Shown: positions 21,074 through 30,619 of the stretch, one piece after another
How the letters are laid out: every line of letters begins with the position of its first letter
Position numbering within the stretch: the stretch's first letter is position 1
Program-made: the position numbers and the translations under genes
The notes under the pieces: generated by a model
Told to the model about the DNA's origin: nothing
What the model saw: the letters and a program-made list of their open reading frames with translations, nothing else
The model's database searches: none
DNA from: Hydrogenovibrio halophilus DSM 15072
GTDB taxonomy: Bacteria > Pseudomonadota > Gammaproteobacteria > Thiomicrospirales > Thiomicrospiraceae
Assembly: GCF_000384235.1 (NCBI RefSeq)
Contig: NZ_KB913033.1
Location: 2,053,164 to 2,117,163 of the forward strand
Direction: 5' to 3'
Length of the DNA: 64,000 nucleotides

Positions 21074-22690
21074 ATGGAAAACCTAACCGCTTTGATTGTG
21101 GTGATCCTGGGGATCGCTCTGTCGTTATTTATCAGTTATTATCACCGGCGTTCGACCCGTTCGACCGCCAATTTTTATGTGGCCGGTGGCGGCATTTCGC
21201 CTCGAGTCAACGGCATGGCCATGTTTGGTGACTATGCCAGTGCGGCCAGTTTCCTCGGTGTGGCCGGTGCGGTTGCCCTGATGGGGATCGATGGCTGGTG
21301 GCTGGCAATCGGCTTTTTTGCGGCCTGGATTGTGGTGCTGCTGATCATCGCCGGACCTTTGAAGAACGTGGGCAAATTCACCGTGGCCGACGTGCTGATT
21401 TCACGCTATGACAGCGCCGAGCGCAATATTCGTATTGTGGCGATGTTGTCCACCGTGACGCTGGCGGTCATGTACCTGATCCCGCAAATGGTGGGTGCCG
21501 GGCATCTGTTCAGCCTGCTGCTGGATCTGCCTTACACCCTGACGGTGCTGGTGGCCGGTCTGCTGATGGCGGTTTTCGTGATCATGGGCGGCATGAAGGG
21601 CACCAGTTACAACCAGGCTGTACAGGGCGCGATTCTGTTTGTGGCCATGCTGTTCCTGCTGGTGTTTGGCACCATCCTGCTGTTTGGCGGCAACCCAATT
21701 GAAATTGTGACCCACGGCAAGGAAATGGTGCCACCACACTTGGCCGCCGGTTCACCGGAAGCGGTCAGTGCGATTGCAGGCATGACCACGGCCGAAAGTG
21801 GCCAGGCTGTCGACATCGTGCGTGGCATTATGCCGGATGCGGCCAGTGCGATCACTCCGGGTGTGCAACTGCGCAGCCTGATGGACAACGCCAGTCTGGT
21901 ATTGGCTTTGTTCCTGGGGGTGTTGGGTCTGCCGCACATTCTGATCCGTTTCTATACCGTTTCCAACGCCAAGAGTGCGCGTAAGTCGGCTGAGATCACC
22001 ATTTGGGGTCTGGCGATTTTCTACGGCAGCATCTTCTTCGTTGGTGTGATTGCCATGTATGCATTGTATCCGGAACTGGTTGCTCTGCTGGCCGACGGCA
22101 AAGCCGGTGTGGCCAAAAACATGACCATGCCGATGCTGGGCGACATGATTGGCGGGCAGATTCTGCTGGGCGTGATTGCCGCCGGTGCCATGGCTGCAAT
22201 GCTAAGTACCTCAGCCGGTCTGTTGATGGCCGCGACCACCAGTTTGTCGCATGACTTGTACGCGGGTGTGATCAACCCGGGCAGCTCCGATGAACAGCGT
22301 GTGCGTTTTGCCAAGCTGGGCGCCGGTGTGCTGGCCGTGATGGCGATTCTGATGTCACTGTGGTTGCGTGAACAGAACGTGGCCATGCTGGTTGCGATGT
22401 GTTTCGGCATTGCTGCGTCCACCTTTGCTCCGGCACTGGTGTTTGCGGTCTGGTGGAAAGGTCTGACCAGTCAGGCCGTCGTCATCGGTATGGCCGTAGG
22501 CCTGGTCGCGTCACTGATCCTGACCTTTGCCCGTTTCTTCGGCTTGAGCGACGTGGCGGGTATCCCGGTATTGGTGAACCCGGCGCTGTTCTCGGTGCCG
22601 CTGGCGATTGTGGTCACGGTTGTGGTCGCGATGATGACCAGTGACCGAGGTCGCACCGAAGAATTCATGCAGCAGGCGCACGGCAAATAA
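21074..22690 (+). CDS. actP: Cation/acetate symporter ActP
   Basis: 538-aa inner-membrane Na+/solute symporter (SSS family) importing acetate and related short carboxylates. About 13 hydrophobic helices are visible. Family signatures include NFYVAGGGISPRVNGMAMFGDYASAASFLG, MYLIPQMVGAGHLFSLLL, GLPHILIRFYTVSNAKSARKS and GVIAAGAMAAMLSTSAGLLMAATTSLSHDLY. Length agrees with E. coli ActP (549). It overlaps functionally with acs just upstream and is cotranscribed with the DUF485 gene. A strong terminator follows. Confidence 0.96.
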   Translation: MENLTALIVVILGIALSLFISYYHRRSTRSTANFYVAGGGISPRVNGMAMFGDYASAASFLGVAGAVALMGIDGWWLAIGFFAAWIVVLLIIAGPLKNVGKFTVADVLISRYDSAERNIRIVAMLSTVTLAVMYLIPQMVGAGHLFSLLLDLPYTLTVLVAGLLMAVFVIMGGMKGTSYNQAVQGAILFVAMLFLLVFGTILLFGGNPIEIVTHGKEMVPPHLAAGSPEAVSAIAGMTTAESGQAVDIVRGIMPDAASAITPGVQLRSLMDNASLVLALFLGVLGLPHILIRFYTVSNAKSARKSAEITIWGLAIFYGSIFFVGVIAMYALYPELVALLADGKAGVAKNMTMPMLGDMIGGQILLGVIAAGAMAAMLSTSAGLLMAATTSLSHDLYAGVINPGSSDEQRVRFAKLGAGVLAVMAILMSLWLREQNVAMLVAMCFGIAASTFAPALVFAVWWKGLTSQAVVIGMAVGLVASLILTFARFFGLSDVAGIPVLVNPALFSVPLAIVVTVVVAMMTSDRGRTEEFMQQAHGK

Positions 22691-22725
22691 GCGTGTCCGT
22701 TTGGATGAATGATTGATCGATCGAT

Positions 22726-22753
22726 AAAAGGGGCTTTCGGGCCCCTTTTTTTG
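22726..22753 (+). terminator. Rho-independent terminator after actP
   Basis: AAAAGGGGC-TTTCGG-GCCCCTTTT hairpin followed by a T run that continues to 22760. Confidence 0.88.
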
Positions 22754-22823
22754 TTTTTTTGGTGTGGGCGTTTCATGAAACCGTTTTCGGAAATGCGGAC
22801 ACCAAAACGACAAGGAGATGACT

Positions 22824-24653
22824 ATGGCCGATGACGATACCCTGGCCTATTTGAATCAGGTGTTGCCGTTTGACCGTTTGAGCGATGAACAACGGGCAAA
22901 AGCCGCCGACGCATTGGATGTGGTGTATTTTCCAAAGGACGCCACGATCCCGCTGGATCGCTACGAATCGGCCTATCTCTATCTGGTGATCAAAGGCCGG
23001 GTCTCTGAGTGCCATGCCGATGACGACACGGCACAATGCGGGCTTTATGGCGTGCATGCGGCCTTTGGTGCGGCCAATCTGCTGGACCGCAATGCTCAGT
23101 TGACCTATCACGCATTGGAGGAAACGGTGGCCTACCGCCTGCCGTTTTCGGTGTTTGAGCAGTTACTGCAAAGCAGTCAGGCGTTTGAGGCGTTTTACTT
23201 TCATGACATTACCCAGAAACTGAGTCAGTTTCATCAGCAGTTGCAGGAAGAGTCTTCCAGTGAAGCGATGATGGACGCGGTCAGTATTGCGCCTTTGCAC
23301 GCGTTGATTGAAGTGGATGGCGAGACCGGACTCAAAACCTGTGTCGAAAACATGCACTCGGCTCAGAGCGACGCCTGTGTGGTCCATCATCAAGGTCAGA
23401 TCGGGATTGTGACCTCATCGGATTTGTTACGTGGGCTGGCCCTGGAAAATTTTGATCTGCAGAGTCCGGTCGGAGAGTTGGCCACTTTTCCGGTGATTAC
23501 GATTGATCAGAGCGATTTTCTGTTCAATGCGCTGCTGAAAATGACCCGTTTTGGCATCGACCGGCTGGTGGTGCGTGACGGTCAGGCCTTGCGTGGCATC
23601 CTGCATCAGAAGGAATTGATGAGTCTGTTTGCCAATCAGTCCGGTCTGGTGATGCTCACGCTTGAACGCGCCGAGAATCTGGACGATTTAAAAAAGGTGG
23701 CGGGTCAGATCGACCAACTGGTGGCCGGGCTCAGCAACAAAGGGGTCAAAACCCATTACATTGCCAAACTCGTCAACGAGTTGCACCGGAAATTGCAAGC
23801 CAAGCTCTGGGACTTGCTGGACACGGAAAAGCGTTTTGATCAGGTCACCTATCTGGTGATGGGCAGCGAAGGTCGTTCGGAACAGGTCGTGCGCACCGAT
23901 CAGGACAATGCGGTGATTTACCCGGATGACCAGCCAATGGATGGTCTGATGGCGTTTTGTCAGCAATATAATCGGAAGCTGATTGAGATCGGCTTTCCGC
24001 CGTGTCCGGGCAACATCATGCTTTCCAATCCCCAGTGGTGTCTGAGCGAACAGCAGTGGCGGGCACAGTTGGATAAATGGTTTGAACAGCCCGACCAGGA
24101 AGGGTTTATGGCGTTGGCCATTCTGTTTGATGCTCAGGTGGTCAAGGGCGATACCGCTCCGCTGGATCGGCTGAAAGACGATTTGTGGGCGCAGGTTCGC
24201 AAACGGCAGATGTTTCTGCCGCATTTTGCGCTGAGCGTGTCCCAGTTTGACACCCCGATTGGTCTGTTCGGGCGTCTGATTACCCAAAAGGACGCGGGCC
24301 ACAGCATCGACATCAAAAAAGGCGGCATTTTTCCGATTGTGCATGGCATCCGCTGTCTGGCGCTGGAGCAGGAAATCGAACCGACCAACACCCACTGGCG
24401 CATCCGCAAGCTGATGGATTTGAACGTCTTCAGCGAGGACTTCGGGATTGAACTGGGGGAAACACTGAACTTTCTCAACACCCTGCGCCTGCAGTCGATG
24501 CTGCAAAAAGGCGCGCATGGCAAAACCGTGGACAACCGCATTGAAACCGACGAACTGACCCATTTTCAGCAGGACCTGCTTAAAGAAGCGTTTGGTGTGG
24601 TCAATCAGTTCAAAAAAGTGATCGAGCAACACTTCAAATTGGAAAGCTATTGA
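22824..24653 (+). CDS. CNMP-binding / CBS-pair / DUF294 nucleotidyltransferase-like protein
   Basis: 609-aa cytosolic protein. Order: cyclic-nucleotide-binding-like domain (about 15-130), two CBS motifs (about 155-275, with CVVHHQGQIGIVTSSDLLRG and RLVVRDGQALRGILHQKELM), DUF294 nucleotidyltransferase (about 300-430, with GSEGRSEQVVRTDQDNAV like GlnD) and the DUF294 C-terminal domain. Such proteins commonly sit beside actP and a DnaQ-like exonuclease. A role in acetate-related signalling is suspected but unproven. I use the ATG at 22824 because AAGGAG is only one base from the earlier in-frame ATG at 22818. Confidence 0.88.
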   Translation: MADDDTLAYLNQVLPFDRLSDEQRAKAADALDVVYFPKDATIPLDRYESAYLYLVIKGRVSECHADDDTAQCGLYGVHAAFGAANLLDRNAQLTYHALEETVAYRLPFSVFEQLLQSSQAFEAFYFHDITQKLSQFHQQLQEESSSEAMMDAVSIAPLHALIEVDGETGLKTCVENMHSAQSDACVVHHQGQIGIVTSSDLLRGLALENFDLQSPVGELATFPVITIDQSDFLFNALLKMTRFGIDRLVVRDGQALRGILHQKELMSLFANQSGLVMLTLERAENLDDLKKVAGQIDQLVAGLSNKGVKTHYIAKLVNELHRKLQAKLWDLLDTEKRFDQVTYLVMGSEGRSEQVVRTDQDNAVIYPDDQPMDGLMAFCQQYNRKLIEIGFPPCPGNIMLSNPQWCLSEQQWRAQLDKWFEQPDQEGFMALAILFDAQVVKGDTAPLDRLKDDLWAQVRKRQMFLPHFALSVSQFDTPIGLFGRLITQKDAGHSIDIKKGGIFPIVHGIRCLALEQEIEPTNTHWRIRKLMDLNVFSEDFGIELGETLNFLNTLRLQSMLQKGAHGKTVDNRIETDELTHFQQDLLKEAFGVVNQFKKVIEQHFKLESY

Positions 24654-24655
24654 CC

Positions 24656-25309
24656 ATGTGGCAGCGATTTTACCAGGCCTGGTTAAAAAAGCGGCTCAAG
24701 GACCCGGAGTATGGCTTTCTGTTTGAACCGCCCGAGGACGACGCGGTGGTTTGCTTTGATTGCGAGACTACCGGGCTGGACCCGAAGCGCGACAGCATCA
24801 TTTCCCTGAGCGCGATCAAAATCCGGGGCGCTGACATTCTGACCAGCGAGAGCCTGAATCTGACATTTCAGCCGCAGCAGACGGTGGAAGGCGACAGCAT
24901 CGTGATCCATCGGCTACGTAACATGGATTTGTCCGAAGGGCTGGCACCGCAGGAGGCCGCCCGACGTTTTCTCCAATTCATCGGCAGTCGCCCGCTGATT
25001 GGCTACTATCTGGAATTTGATGTGGCCATGGTCAATCGGCTGATCAAACCGCTTCTGGGGATTCCTCTGCCCAACACGCAGACCGACATTGCCGAACTTT
25101 ACAGCGACCTGTTTTACCAGCCCTGGTTTCAGCCCGAACACGAAGTGTTTGACCTGAGTTTTCAGGGCATTCGCACGAGGTTGGAATTGCCGGGACTGGG
25201 ACAGCACGATGCGTTTAACGATGCGTTGATGACGGCGATGATGTATGTCAAATTGCGCCACCTGCAGGAAACCAAGCACACTTCGGCAACCCGCAGTTCG
25301 ACCACCTGA
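24656..25309 (+). CDS. DnaQ-like 3'-5' exonuclease (DEDDh)
   Basis: 217-aa protein with the exonuclease fold of the Pol III epsilon subunit. Exo I is CFDCETTGLDPKRD (metal-binding Asp and Glu), Exo II is around GYYLEFDVAMVNRL and Exo III is GQHDAFNDALMTA with the His/Asp pair, so the active site looks intact. The role is unknown; this type accompanies the DUF294 protein and actP. The ATG at 24656 lies 2 bp after the previous stop, so expression is probably coupled. Unusually, codons 6-9 consist of a full copy of the iterated palindrome (24672-24683, YQAWL), with the A-rich tail also seen in the intergenic copies. Confidence 0.88.
   Translation: MWQRFYQAWLKKRLKDPEYGFLFEPPEDDAVVCFDCETTGLDPKRDSIISLSAIKIRGADILTSESLNLTFQPQQTVEGDSIVIHRLRNMDLSEGLAPQEAARRFLQFIGSRPLIGYYLEFDVAMVNRLIKPLLGIPLPNTQTDIAELYSDLFYQPWFQPEHEVFDLSFQGIRTRLELPGLGQHDAFNDALMTAMMYVKLRHLQETKHTSATRSSTT
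24672..24683. repeat. Iterated palindrome (exact) inside the exonuclease gene
   Basis: ACCAGGCCTGGT followed by TAAAAAA; read as YQAWL near the N-terminus. Confidence 0.9.
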
Positions 25310-25429
25310 CGCGTGATTTGACGCAGGTGGCTTGAAGTGGCGGTCAGGGGTTTGCTAAACTTTTGTCCTGCTGACGATGTGCGGGGAGATCGGTTGGCGC
25401 CCGGAGCCGATGGAAGCAACAGGTCAGGC

Positions 25430-25458
25430 TTGACAGCTCCAGCCTTCGTGACTATAAT
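25430..25458 (+). promoter_or_regulatory. Consensus sigma-70 promoter of the rimP operon / leader RNA
   Basis: TTGACA at 25430-25435 and TATAAT at 25453-25458, 17-bp spacing: a perfect consensus match. Transcription would start near 25465, about 140 bp upstream of rimP, directly before three hairpins, the last of which is a terminator. Confidence 0.92.
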
Positions 25459-25464
25459 CGCGTC

Positions 25465-25570
25465 AGTTTTTTAAATCATTCTAAGTCACGTTACTTAAAT
25501 GATGGCATCGTCACCGATGCATCAGACGTGGCTTTTGTTTAAAAACCCCGTTTTTACGGGGTTTTTTGTT
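25465..25570 (+). ncRNA. Candidate structured leader or small RNA upstream of rimP
   Basis: Non-coding segment of about 105 nt between a consensus promoter and an intrinsic terminator. Hairpin 1 (25475-25503) pairs ATCATT with AATGAT and TAAGT with ACTTA with a single bulged C. Hairpin 2 (25505-25520) is GCATCG-TCAC-CGATGC. Hairpin 3 (25542-25565) is the terminator. No tRNA cloverleaf is visible, although in E. coli a tRNA-fMet gene (metY) starts this operon. It may be an attenuator leader for rimP-nusA-infB or a free small RNA. I recognize no known RNA family. Confidence 0.65.
25542..25570 (+). terminator. Intrinsic terminator between the leader RNA and rimP
   Basis: Perfect 10-bp stem AAAACCCCGT-TTTT-ACGGGGTTTT followed by TTGTTTTT. 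It lies between the consensus promoter and rimP, so read-through must occur (or be regulated) for the operon to be expressed from that promoter. Confidence 0.88.
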
Positions 25571-25607
25571 TTTCAGAGCCGATAAAACCGCAATCCGAGG
25601 GAGAAAG

Positions 25608-26066
25608 GTGTCACTGGAACAGAAAATGACCGAACTGGTCACCCCCACCATTGAAATGCTGGGGTTCGAACTTTGGGGGCTGGAATACATTCCGGCCGGC
25701 AAGCAATCGACGTTGCGCATATACATTGACCGTCCCGGTGACGAAGGCGTCAATGTCAGCGACTGCGGTCAGGTCAGTCACCAGATCAGCGCATTGCTGG
25801 ATGTGGAAGACCCGATCCAGAGTGCGTACATGCTGGAGATTTCGTCTCCCGGCATGGATCGCCCGCTGTTTCAGCCGGCGCAGTTTGCAGCCTATCAGGG
25901 TGAAACCGTTCAGGTGCGGGCCTCGGGTGAGATTCTGGGGCGCAAGCGTTTCAAAGGCAAAATGACGGAAGTGAACGAGCAGGGCATCGTGGTGGAAGTG
26001 GATAACGAGGCCTATGACATTCCGTTTGAGATGATTGACAAGGCCAATGTGGTACCGATTTTCTGA
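25608..26066 (+). CDS. rimP: Ribosome maturation factor RimP
   Basis: 152-aa protein that assists 30S subunit maturation. Conserved: LGFELWGLEYIPAGKQSTLRIYIDRPG (N-terminal domain) and SSPGMDRPLFQPAQFAAYQGETVQV, then the C-terminal SH3-like domain ending DIPFEMIDKANVVPIF. I chose the GTG at 25608 (SLEQKMTEL...), preceded by GAGGGAGAAAG, as it gives the usual N-terminus and length. An ATG at 25626 would truncate the first helix. It is the first gene of the rimP-nusA-infB-rbfA-truB cluster. Confidence 0.94.
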   Translation: MSLEQKMTELVTPTIEMLGFELWGLEYIPAGKQSTLRIYIDRPGDEGVNVSDCGQVSHQISALLDVEDPIQSAYMLEISSPGMDRPLFQPAQFAAYQGETVQVRASGEILGRKRFKGKMTEVNEQGIVVEVDNEAYDIPFEMIDKANVVPIF

Positions 26067-26159
26067 CAGCCAGTCTGGTCATGAAAGGTTCCCTGGATTC
26101 ACAGATTAAGGTATGAACGAATCGACCCGGATGTCGGTTCCCGTTTTGAGGATGCGATA

Positions 26160-27644
26160 ATGAGTAAGGAAGTTTTAGCCGTCGTTGAAATCATGTCCAA
26201 TGAAAAGGGCGTGGACGAGGAAATCATTTTTGACGCCATTGAGGCCGCGCTGGCCACCGCCACGCGCAAAAGCCACGATGATGAAATCGATGTGCGAGTG
26301 GCCATTGACCGTGAAACCGGCGATTACGATACGTTCCGTCGCTGGGAAGTGATCGAGGACGACGTGGCGATCGAAGACCACGTCGGCTGGTATCTGCGCC
26401 ACATGGACGCGGTGGACATTGAACCGCACATTGAACCCGGGCAGTTTATTGAGGAACCGATTGAGTCGATTGAATTTGGCCGCATTGGTGCCCAGACCGC
26501 CAAACAGGTGATCATCCAGAAAGTCCGTGAAGCCGAGCGCAAAAAAATCGTGGAAGACTACGAACGACGCGTGGGCGAGATTCTGACCGGTCAGGTCAAG
26601 CGTATGGACCGTGGCGATGTGATTCTGGACCTTGGCGATAACGTCGATGCCATCATCCCGCGCAGCGCACTGATCAATCGCGAAAGTTTCAAAATGGGTG
26701 AGCGGGTTCGGGCCTATGTGCAGGAAGTGTCCTACAAAACCCGTGGCCCTCAGATCGTGATGTCACGTGCCTGTAAAGAAATGCTGATTGAATTGTTCAA
26801 GATCGAAGTGCCGGAAATCGGTGACGATCTGATCGACATCATGAGTGCGGCACGGGATGTTGGGCTGCGCGCCAAAGTGGCGGTCCGCGCCAATGACCCA
26901 CGACTGGACCCGATCGGGGCCTGTGTGGGCATGCGCGGTGGCCGGGTTCAGGCGGTGACCAACGAACTCCACGGCGAGCGCATTGACATTGTGCTTTGGG
27001 ACGCCAACGACGCCCAGTTTGTGATCAATGCAATGGCACCGGCCGAAGTCACGTCCATTATGGTGGACGAAGACCGCCATACCATGGATCTGGCGGTGGA
27101 TGACGAGCAGTTGTCCCAGGCCATCGGCAAAAACGGGCAGAACATCCGCCTGGCCACCGAATTGACCGGTTGGGAATTGAACGTCATGACCGAATCGGAC
27201 ATGGCTGAAAAACACGAAACCGAATCGGAAACGTTGAAGACTCTGTTCGTCAACGCTTTGGAAGTGGACGAAGAACTGGCCGAAGTGCTGGTGGACGAAG
27301 GCTTCACCAATCTGGACGAGGTGGCATACATTCCGTCCGAAGAAATGCTGGAAATCGATGGCTTTGACGAAGAGTTGGTTTCGGAATTGAAAAGTCGGGC
27401 CCAGGATGCGTTGTTGACTCAGGCGATCGTCGGCGAAGAGGCTGGAGAGGCCGAGCCGGCGGAAGACCTGAAAAACCTCGAAGGCATGACCGATGAGCTG
27501 GCACAGCAGCTGGCAGGTCAAGGCGTCATCACACAGGAAGACCTGGCTGAGCTGGGTGTGGATGAGTTATTGGAAATAGTCGAAATGGATGCCGAGGCCG
27601 CGAGTGAGCTGATTATGAAAGCCCGCGCTCCCTGGTTCGAATAA
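26160..27644 (+). CDS. nusA: Transcription termination/antitermination factor NusA
   Basis: 494-aa RNA-polymerase-associated factor. N-terminal RNAP-binding domain (about 1-130), S1 domain (about 135-200, [24 protein letters not shown]), two KH domains (about 200-345, with [18 protein letters not shown] and [19 protein letters not shown]), and two acidic C-terminal repeats (about 360-490) that contact the alpha subunit. Length equals E. coli NusA (495). The ATG follows a GAGGATGCGATA stretch. It lies 93 bp downstream of rimP. Confidence 0.98.
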   Translation: MSKEVLAVVEIMSNEKGVDEEIIFDAIEAALATATRKSHDDEIDVRVAIDRETGDYDTFRRWEVIEDDVAIEDHVGWYLRHMDAVDIEPHIEPGQFIEEPIESIEFGRIGAQTAKQVIIQKVREAERKKIVEDYERRVGEILTGQVKRMDRGDVILDLGDNVDAIIPRSALINRESFKMGERVRAYVQEVSYKTRGPQIVMSRACKEMLIELFKIEVPEIGDDLIDIMSAARDVGLRAKVAVRANDPRLDPIGACVGMRGGRVQAVTNELHGERIDIVLWDANDAQFVINAMAPAEVTSIMVDEDRHTMDLAVDDEQLSQAIGKNGQNIRLATELTGWELNVMTESDMAEKHETESETLKTLFVNALEVDEELAEVLVDEGFTNLDEVAYIPSEEMLEIDGFDEELVSELKSRAQDALLTQAIVGEEAGEAEPAEDLKNLEGMTDELAQQLAGQGVITQEDLAELGVDELLEIVEMDAEAASELIMKARAPWFE

Positions 27645-27663
27645 TGTAGGAGGACACCAGCGT

Positions 27664-30153
27664 ATGTCTCAAGTATCAATCAAGCAATTTGCTGAAACAC
27701 TGAAAGTATCGCCAGAGAAACTGTTGGCTCAGCTCGAAGAAGCAGGGGTGTCCGGAAAAACCGCGGATGATTCTTTGTCGGACAAGGAAAAAATGACCTT
27801 GTTGAACCATGTGAAAAGTCGCAAGGGTGGCAGCGTCGAGGCACCGGAAAAAGTGACCCTCAAGCGCAAGCAGGTCAAGAAAATGAACGTGTCGTCTGGC
27901 GGAAGCAAGCGCACGGTCAATGTCGAAGTCCGTAAAAAACGGACTTTCGTCAAGAAACCGGAAGACGCCCAGCCGGAACTGGTGGATGAGAAGCCGATGA
28001 ACCGTCAGGAAGCGTCGCACGCCGACGCCAATCCGACCACGGCCGGACCTCAGTCCATTCAAGCCCAGGCCGCGGCCTACCAGAAAAACCCAAAACCGCG
28101 CAAAGCCAAAGAGCCAACGCCGGAAGAAGCCGCTGCGGCCATGGCCAAAGCCGAAGAAGCCGCTCAGCCCAAAGCCTCTGATGCCGCTGACAAGCGCAAC
28201 AAGGACAAGAAAAAGACCGGCAAAACCGAAGTGGAAGAGCCCAAGGGCAAAAAAGGCAAGCCGCAACCCAAACAGAAACAGGGCCGCAAGAATCTGGCGC
28301 TGGATGACGATCGTCCACGTGGCCGTCGTCGTCACAAAGGCATGCACAAAAAAGCGCATCATGACAACGAGCACGGTTTCCAGAAACCGGTCGAGAAACA
28401 AGTGCGCGAAGTGCCGCTGGGCGAAACCATCAAGGTCTCCGATCTGGCCGACAAAATGGCGGTCAAGGCCGCCGAAGTCATCAAACTGATGATGTCGATG
28501 GGCAACATGGTCACCATCAACCAGGTGCTGGATCAGGAAACCGCCGAACTGGTGGTGGAAGAAATGGGTCACAAGCCGGTGCTGGTGAACGAAAACCAGC
28601 TGGAAGACGACGTCGTCAACCAGGAGCACGAAGGCGAAACCGTGACCCGTTCACCAGTGGTGACCATTATGGGCCACGTTGACCACGGTAAAACCTCTCT
28701 GCTGGATCACATCCGTAAAGCCAAAGTGGCTCACGGCGAATCCGGCGGGATCACTCAGCATATCGGGGCCTACCATGTCGAAACCGGCCACGGTGGTGTG
28801 ACCTTTATCGATACCCCGGGTCACGAAGCCTTTACGGCGATGCGTGCCCGTGGGGCCAAAGTGACCGATGTGGTCATCATCGTGGTCGCCGCCGACGACG
28901 GTGTGATGCCTCAGACCAAAGAAGCGATTCAGCACGCCAAGGCCGCTGGATTGGGCATGGTCGTGGCCATCAACAAAATGGACAAGGAAGGCGCCAACCC
29001 GGACCGGGTCAAACAGGAACTGGTCAGCGAAGAAGTGGTGCCGGAAGACTGGGGCGGGGACGTGCAGTTTGTGCCCGTCTCGGCCAAAACCGGTGACGGC
29101 ATCGATGCCTTGCTGGATGCGGTTCTGTTGCAGTCGGAAATTCTGGAACTGGAAGCACCGGTTGACGGCCCGGCCAAAGGCGTGGTGGTGGAATCGCGTC
29201 TGGACAAAGGGCGTGGGCCAGTGGCCACGGTACTGGTTCAGGCCGGTACCCTGAAAAAAGGCGACATCGCCCTCTGTGGCATGGAATACGGCCGGGTCCG
29301 TGCGCTGACCAACGAAACGGGTCAGCAGGTTAAGGACGCTGGACCATCCATGCCGGTAGAAATTCTGGGTCTGTCCGGCGTGCCGGTGGCCGGTGACGAC
29401 ATGATCACGGTGGAAAGCGAGCGTAAAGCGCGTGAAGTCGCCATGTTCCGTCAGAGCAAACACAAAGAGAAGAAGATTGCCCGTCAGCAGAAATCCAAGT
29501 TGGACAACATGTTCAACCGGATGGAAGAAGGCGAAGTGCAGAATGTGAACATCATTCTCAAAGCCGACGTGCAGGGCTCGATCGAAGCCATTGTCGACGC
29601 GCTTGTGAAACTGTCCACCGACGAAGTCAAGGTATCGGTGATTTCGTCCGGTGTGGGCGGCATTTCCGAGACCGATGCCAACCTGGCACTGGCCTCCGAC
29701 GCTCTGATCTTCGGCTTCAACGTCCGTGCGGACGCCAAGGCCAAGCGCGTGATCGAGAACGAGGGCATTTTCCTCAAGTATTACAGCGTCATCTACGAAA
29801 TTGTGGACGAAGTCAAACGCGCCATCGAAGGCAAAATGGCACCGGAATTCCGTGAAGACATTGTGGGCGTGGCCGATGTGCGTGATGTGTTCAAGGCACC
29901 GAAAATCGGCATGATCGCCGGGTGTATGGTCACCGAAGGCGTGGTCAAGCGCAACAATCCGATCCGGGTATTGCGCGACAACGTGGTGATCTACGAAGGT
30001 GCGCTGGAATCCCTGCGACGTTACAAGGACGACGTGATGGAAGTGCGTCAGGGCATCGAGTGCGGTATCGGCGTCAAAGACTACAACGATGTCAAAGTCG
30101 GTGACCAGATCGAAGTCTATGAGCGTGTCGAAGTCAAACGGACACTGGATTGA
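27664..30153 (+). CDS. infB: Translation initiation factor IF-2
   Basis: 829-aa GTPase that places initiator tRNA on the ribosome. The N-terminal IF2-N domain (about 1-50) is followed by a long Lys/Glu/Ala-rich linker and a second IF2-N domain (about 250-300). The G-domain has G1 GHVDHGKT at 337-344, G3 DTPGHEA and G4 NKMD, followed by domains II to IV ending RVEVKRTLD. It is a little shorter than E. coli IF2-alpha (890) because of a shorter linker. The ribosome-binding site GTAGGAGGACACC is strong. There is 19 bp after nusA. Confidence 0.98.
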   Translation: MSQVSIKQFAETLKVSPEKLLAQLEEAGVSGKTADDSLSDKEKMTLLNHVKSRKGGSVEAPEKVTLKRKQVKKMNVSSGGSKRTVNVEVRKKRTFVKKPEDAQPELVDEKPMNRQEASHADANPTTAGPQSIQAQAAAYQKNPKPRKAKEPTPEEAAAAMAKAEEAAQPKASDAADKRNKDKKKTGKTEVEEPKGKKGKPQPKQKQGRKNLALDDDRPRGRRRHKGMHKKAHHDNEHGFQKPVEKQVREVPLGETIKVSDLADKMAVKAAEVIKLMMSMGNMVTINQVLDQETAELVVEEMGHKPVLVNENQLEDDVVNQEHEGETVTRSPVVTIMGHVDHGKTSLLDHIRKAKVAHGESGGITQHIGAYHVETGHGGVTFIDTPGHEAFTAMRARGAKVTDVVIIVVAADDGVMPQTKEAIQHAKAAGLGMVVAINKMDKEGANPDRVKQELVSEEVVPEDWGGDVQFVPVSAKTGDGIDALLDAVLLQSEILELEAPVDGPAKGVVVESRLDKGRGPVATVLVQAGTLKKGDIALCGMEYGRVRALTNETGQQVKDAGPSMPVEILGLSGVPVAGDDMITVESERKAREVAMFRQSKHKEKKIARQQKSKLDNMFNRMEEGEVQNVNIILKADVQGSIEAIVDALVKLSTDEVKVSVISSGVGGISETDANLALASDALIFGFNVRADAKAKRVIENEGIFLKYYSVIYEIVDEVKRAIEGKMAPEFREDIVGVADVRDVFKAPKIGMIAGCMVTEGVVKRNNPIRVLRDNVVIYEGALESLRRYKDDVMEVRQGIECGIGVKDYNDVKVGDQIEVYERVEVKRTLD

Positions 30154-30155
30154 GC

Positions 30156-30530
30156 ATGAAGCAAGCGCAGCAGGGCGTCAATCGTCCGCAACGGGTCGCG
30201 GGTGAAATCCGCAAGACCCTCAGTCAAATCCTGACTCAGGAAACCAAGGACCCGCGTCTGCAACAGGTGACCCTGACCGAATGCAAAGTCTCGCGGGATC
30301 TGGCGATTGTCACGGTGTATTACACCTTGATCGGAGTCAATCAGGACGAACCGGCGGCGCAGGAGGCTGAAAAGGCCCTGGAAAAAGCCAAAGGGTTTTT
30401 CCGCTCCGAAATCGGCAAGCGCATGAAATTGCGTCTGACGCCAGAGGTACGGTTTTTCTATGACACCGTGGCCGAAAACGCCAGTCACATTGAAGCGCTG
30501 ATTCAAAAAGCCCTGCACGGCGGTTCATAG
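30156..30530 (+). CDS. rbfA: Ribosome-binding factor A
   Basis: 124-aa KH-like protein that binds the 30S subunit near 16S helix 1 during late maturation and cold adaptation. Conserved: RVAGEIRKTLSQILTQETKDPRLQQVTLTECKVSRDLAIVTVYYT and GKRMKLRLTPEVRFFYD. The ATG at 30156 lies 2 bp after the infB stop, so it is probably translationally coupled. The frame extends two codons upstream to a TTG, which I judge unlikely as the start. Confidence 0.95.
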   Translation: MKQAQQGVNRPQRVAGEIRKTLSQILTQETKDPRLQQVTLTECKVSRDLAIVTVYYTLIGVNQDEPAAQEAEKALEKAKGFFRSEIGKRMKLRLTPEVRFFYDTVAENASHIEALIQKALHGGS

Positions 30531-30566
30531 CGAACCGTCAGTCAAGCGGGTGTCGGGTCGGTTTTC

Positions 30567-30578
30567 ACCAGGCCTGGT
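30567..30578. repeat. Iterated palindrome (exact) between rbfA and truB
   Basis: ACCAGGCCTGGT flanked by TTTTC and TGTTTTT. Confidence 0.9.
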
Positions 30579-30619
30579 TGTTTTTGGGTTTCGCGGACTT
30601 TTGATCATTCTGGAGAACT

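Noticed and set aside
25459-25541. tRNA-fMet gene before rimP, as in E. coli metY
   Set aside because: No cloverleaf, no T-loop GTTCGA and no CCA; the hairpins do not match tRNA geometry.
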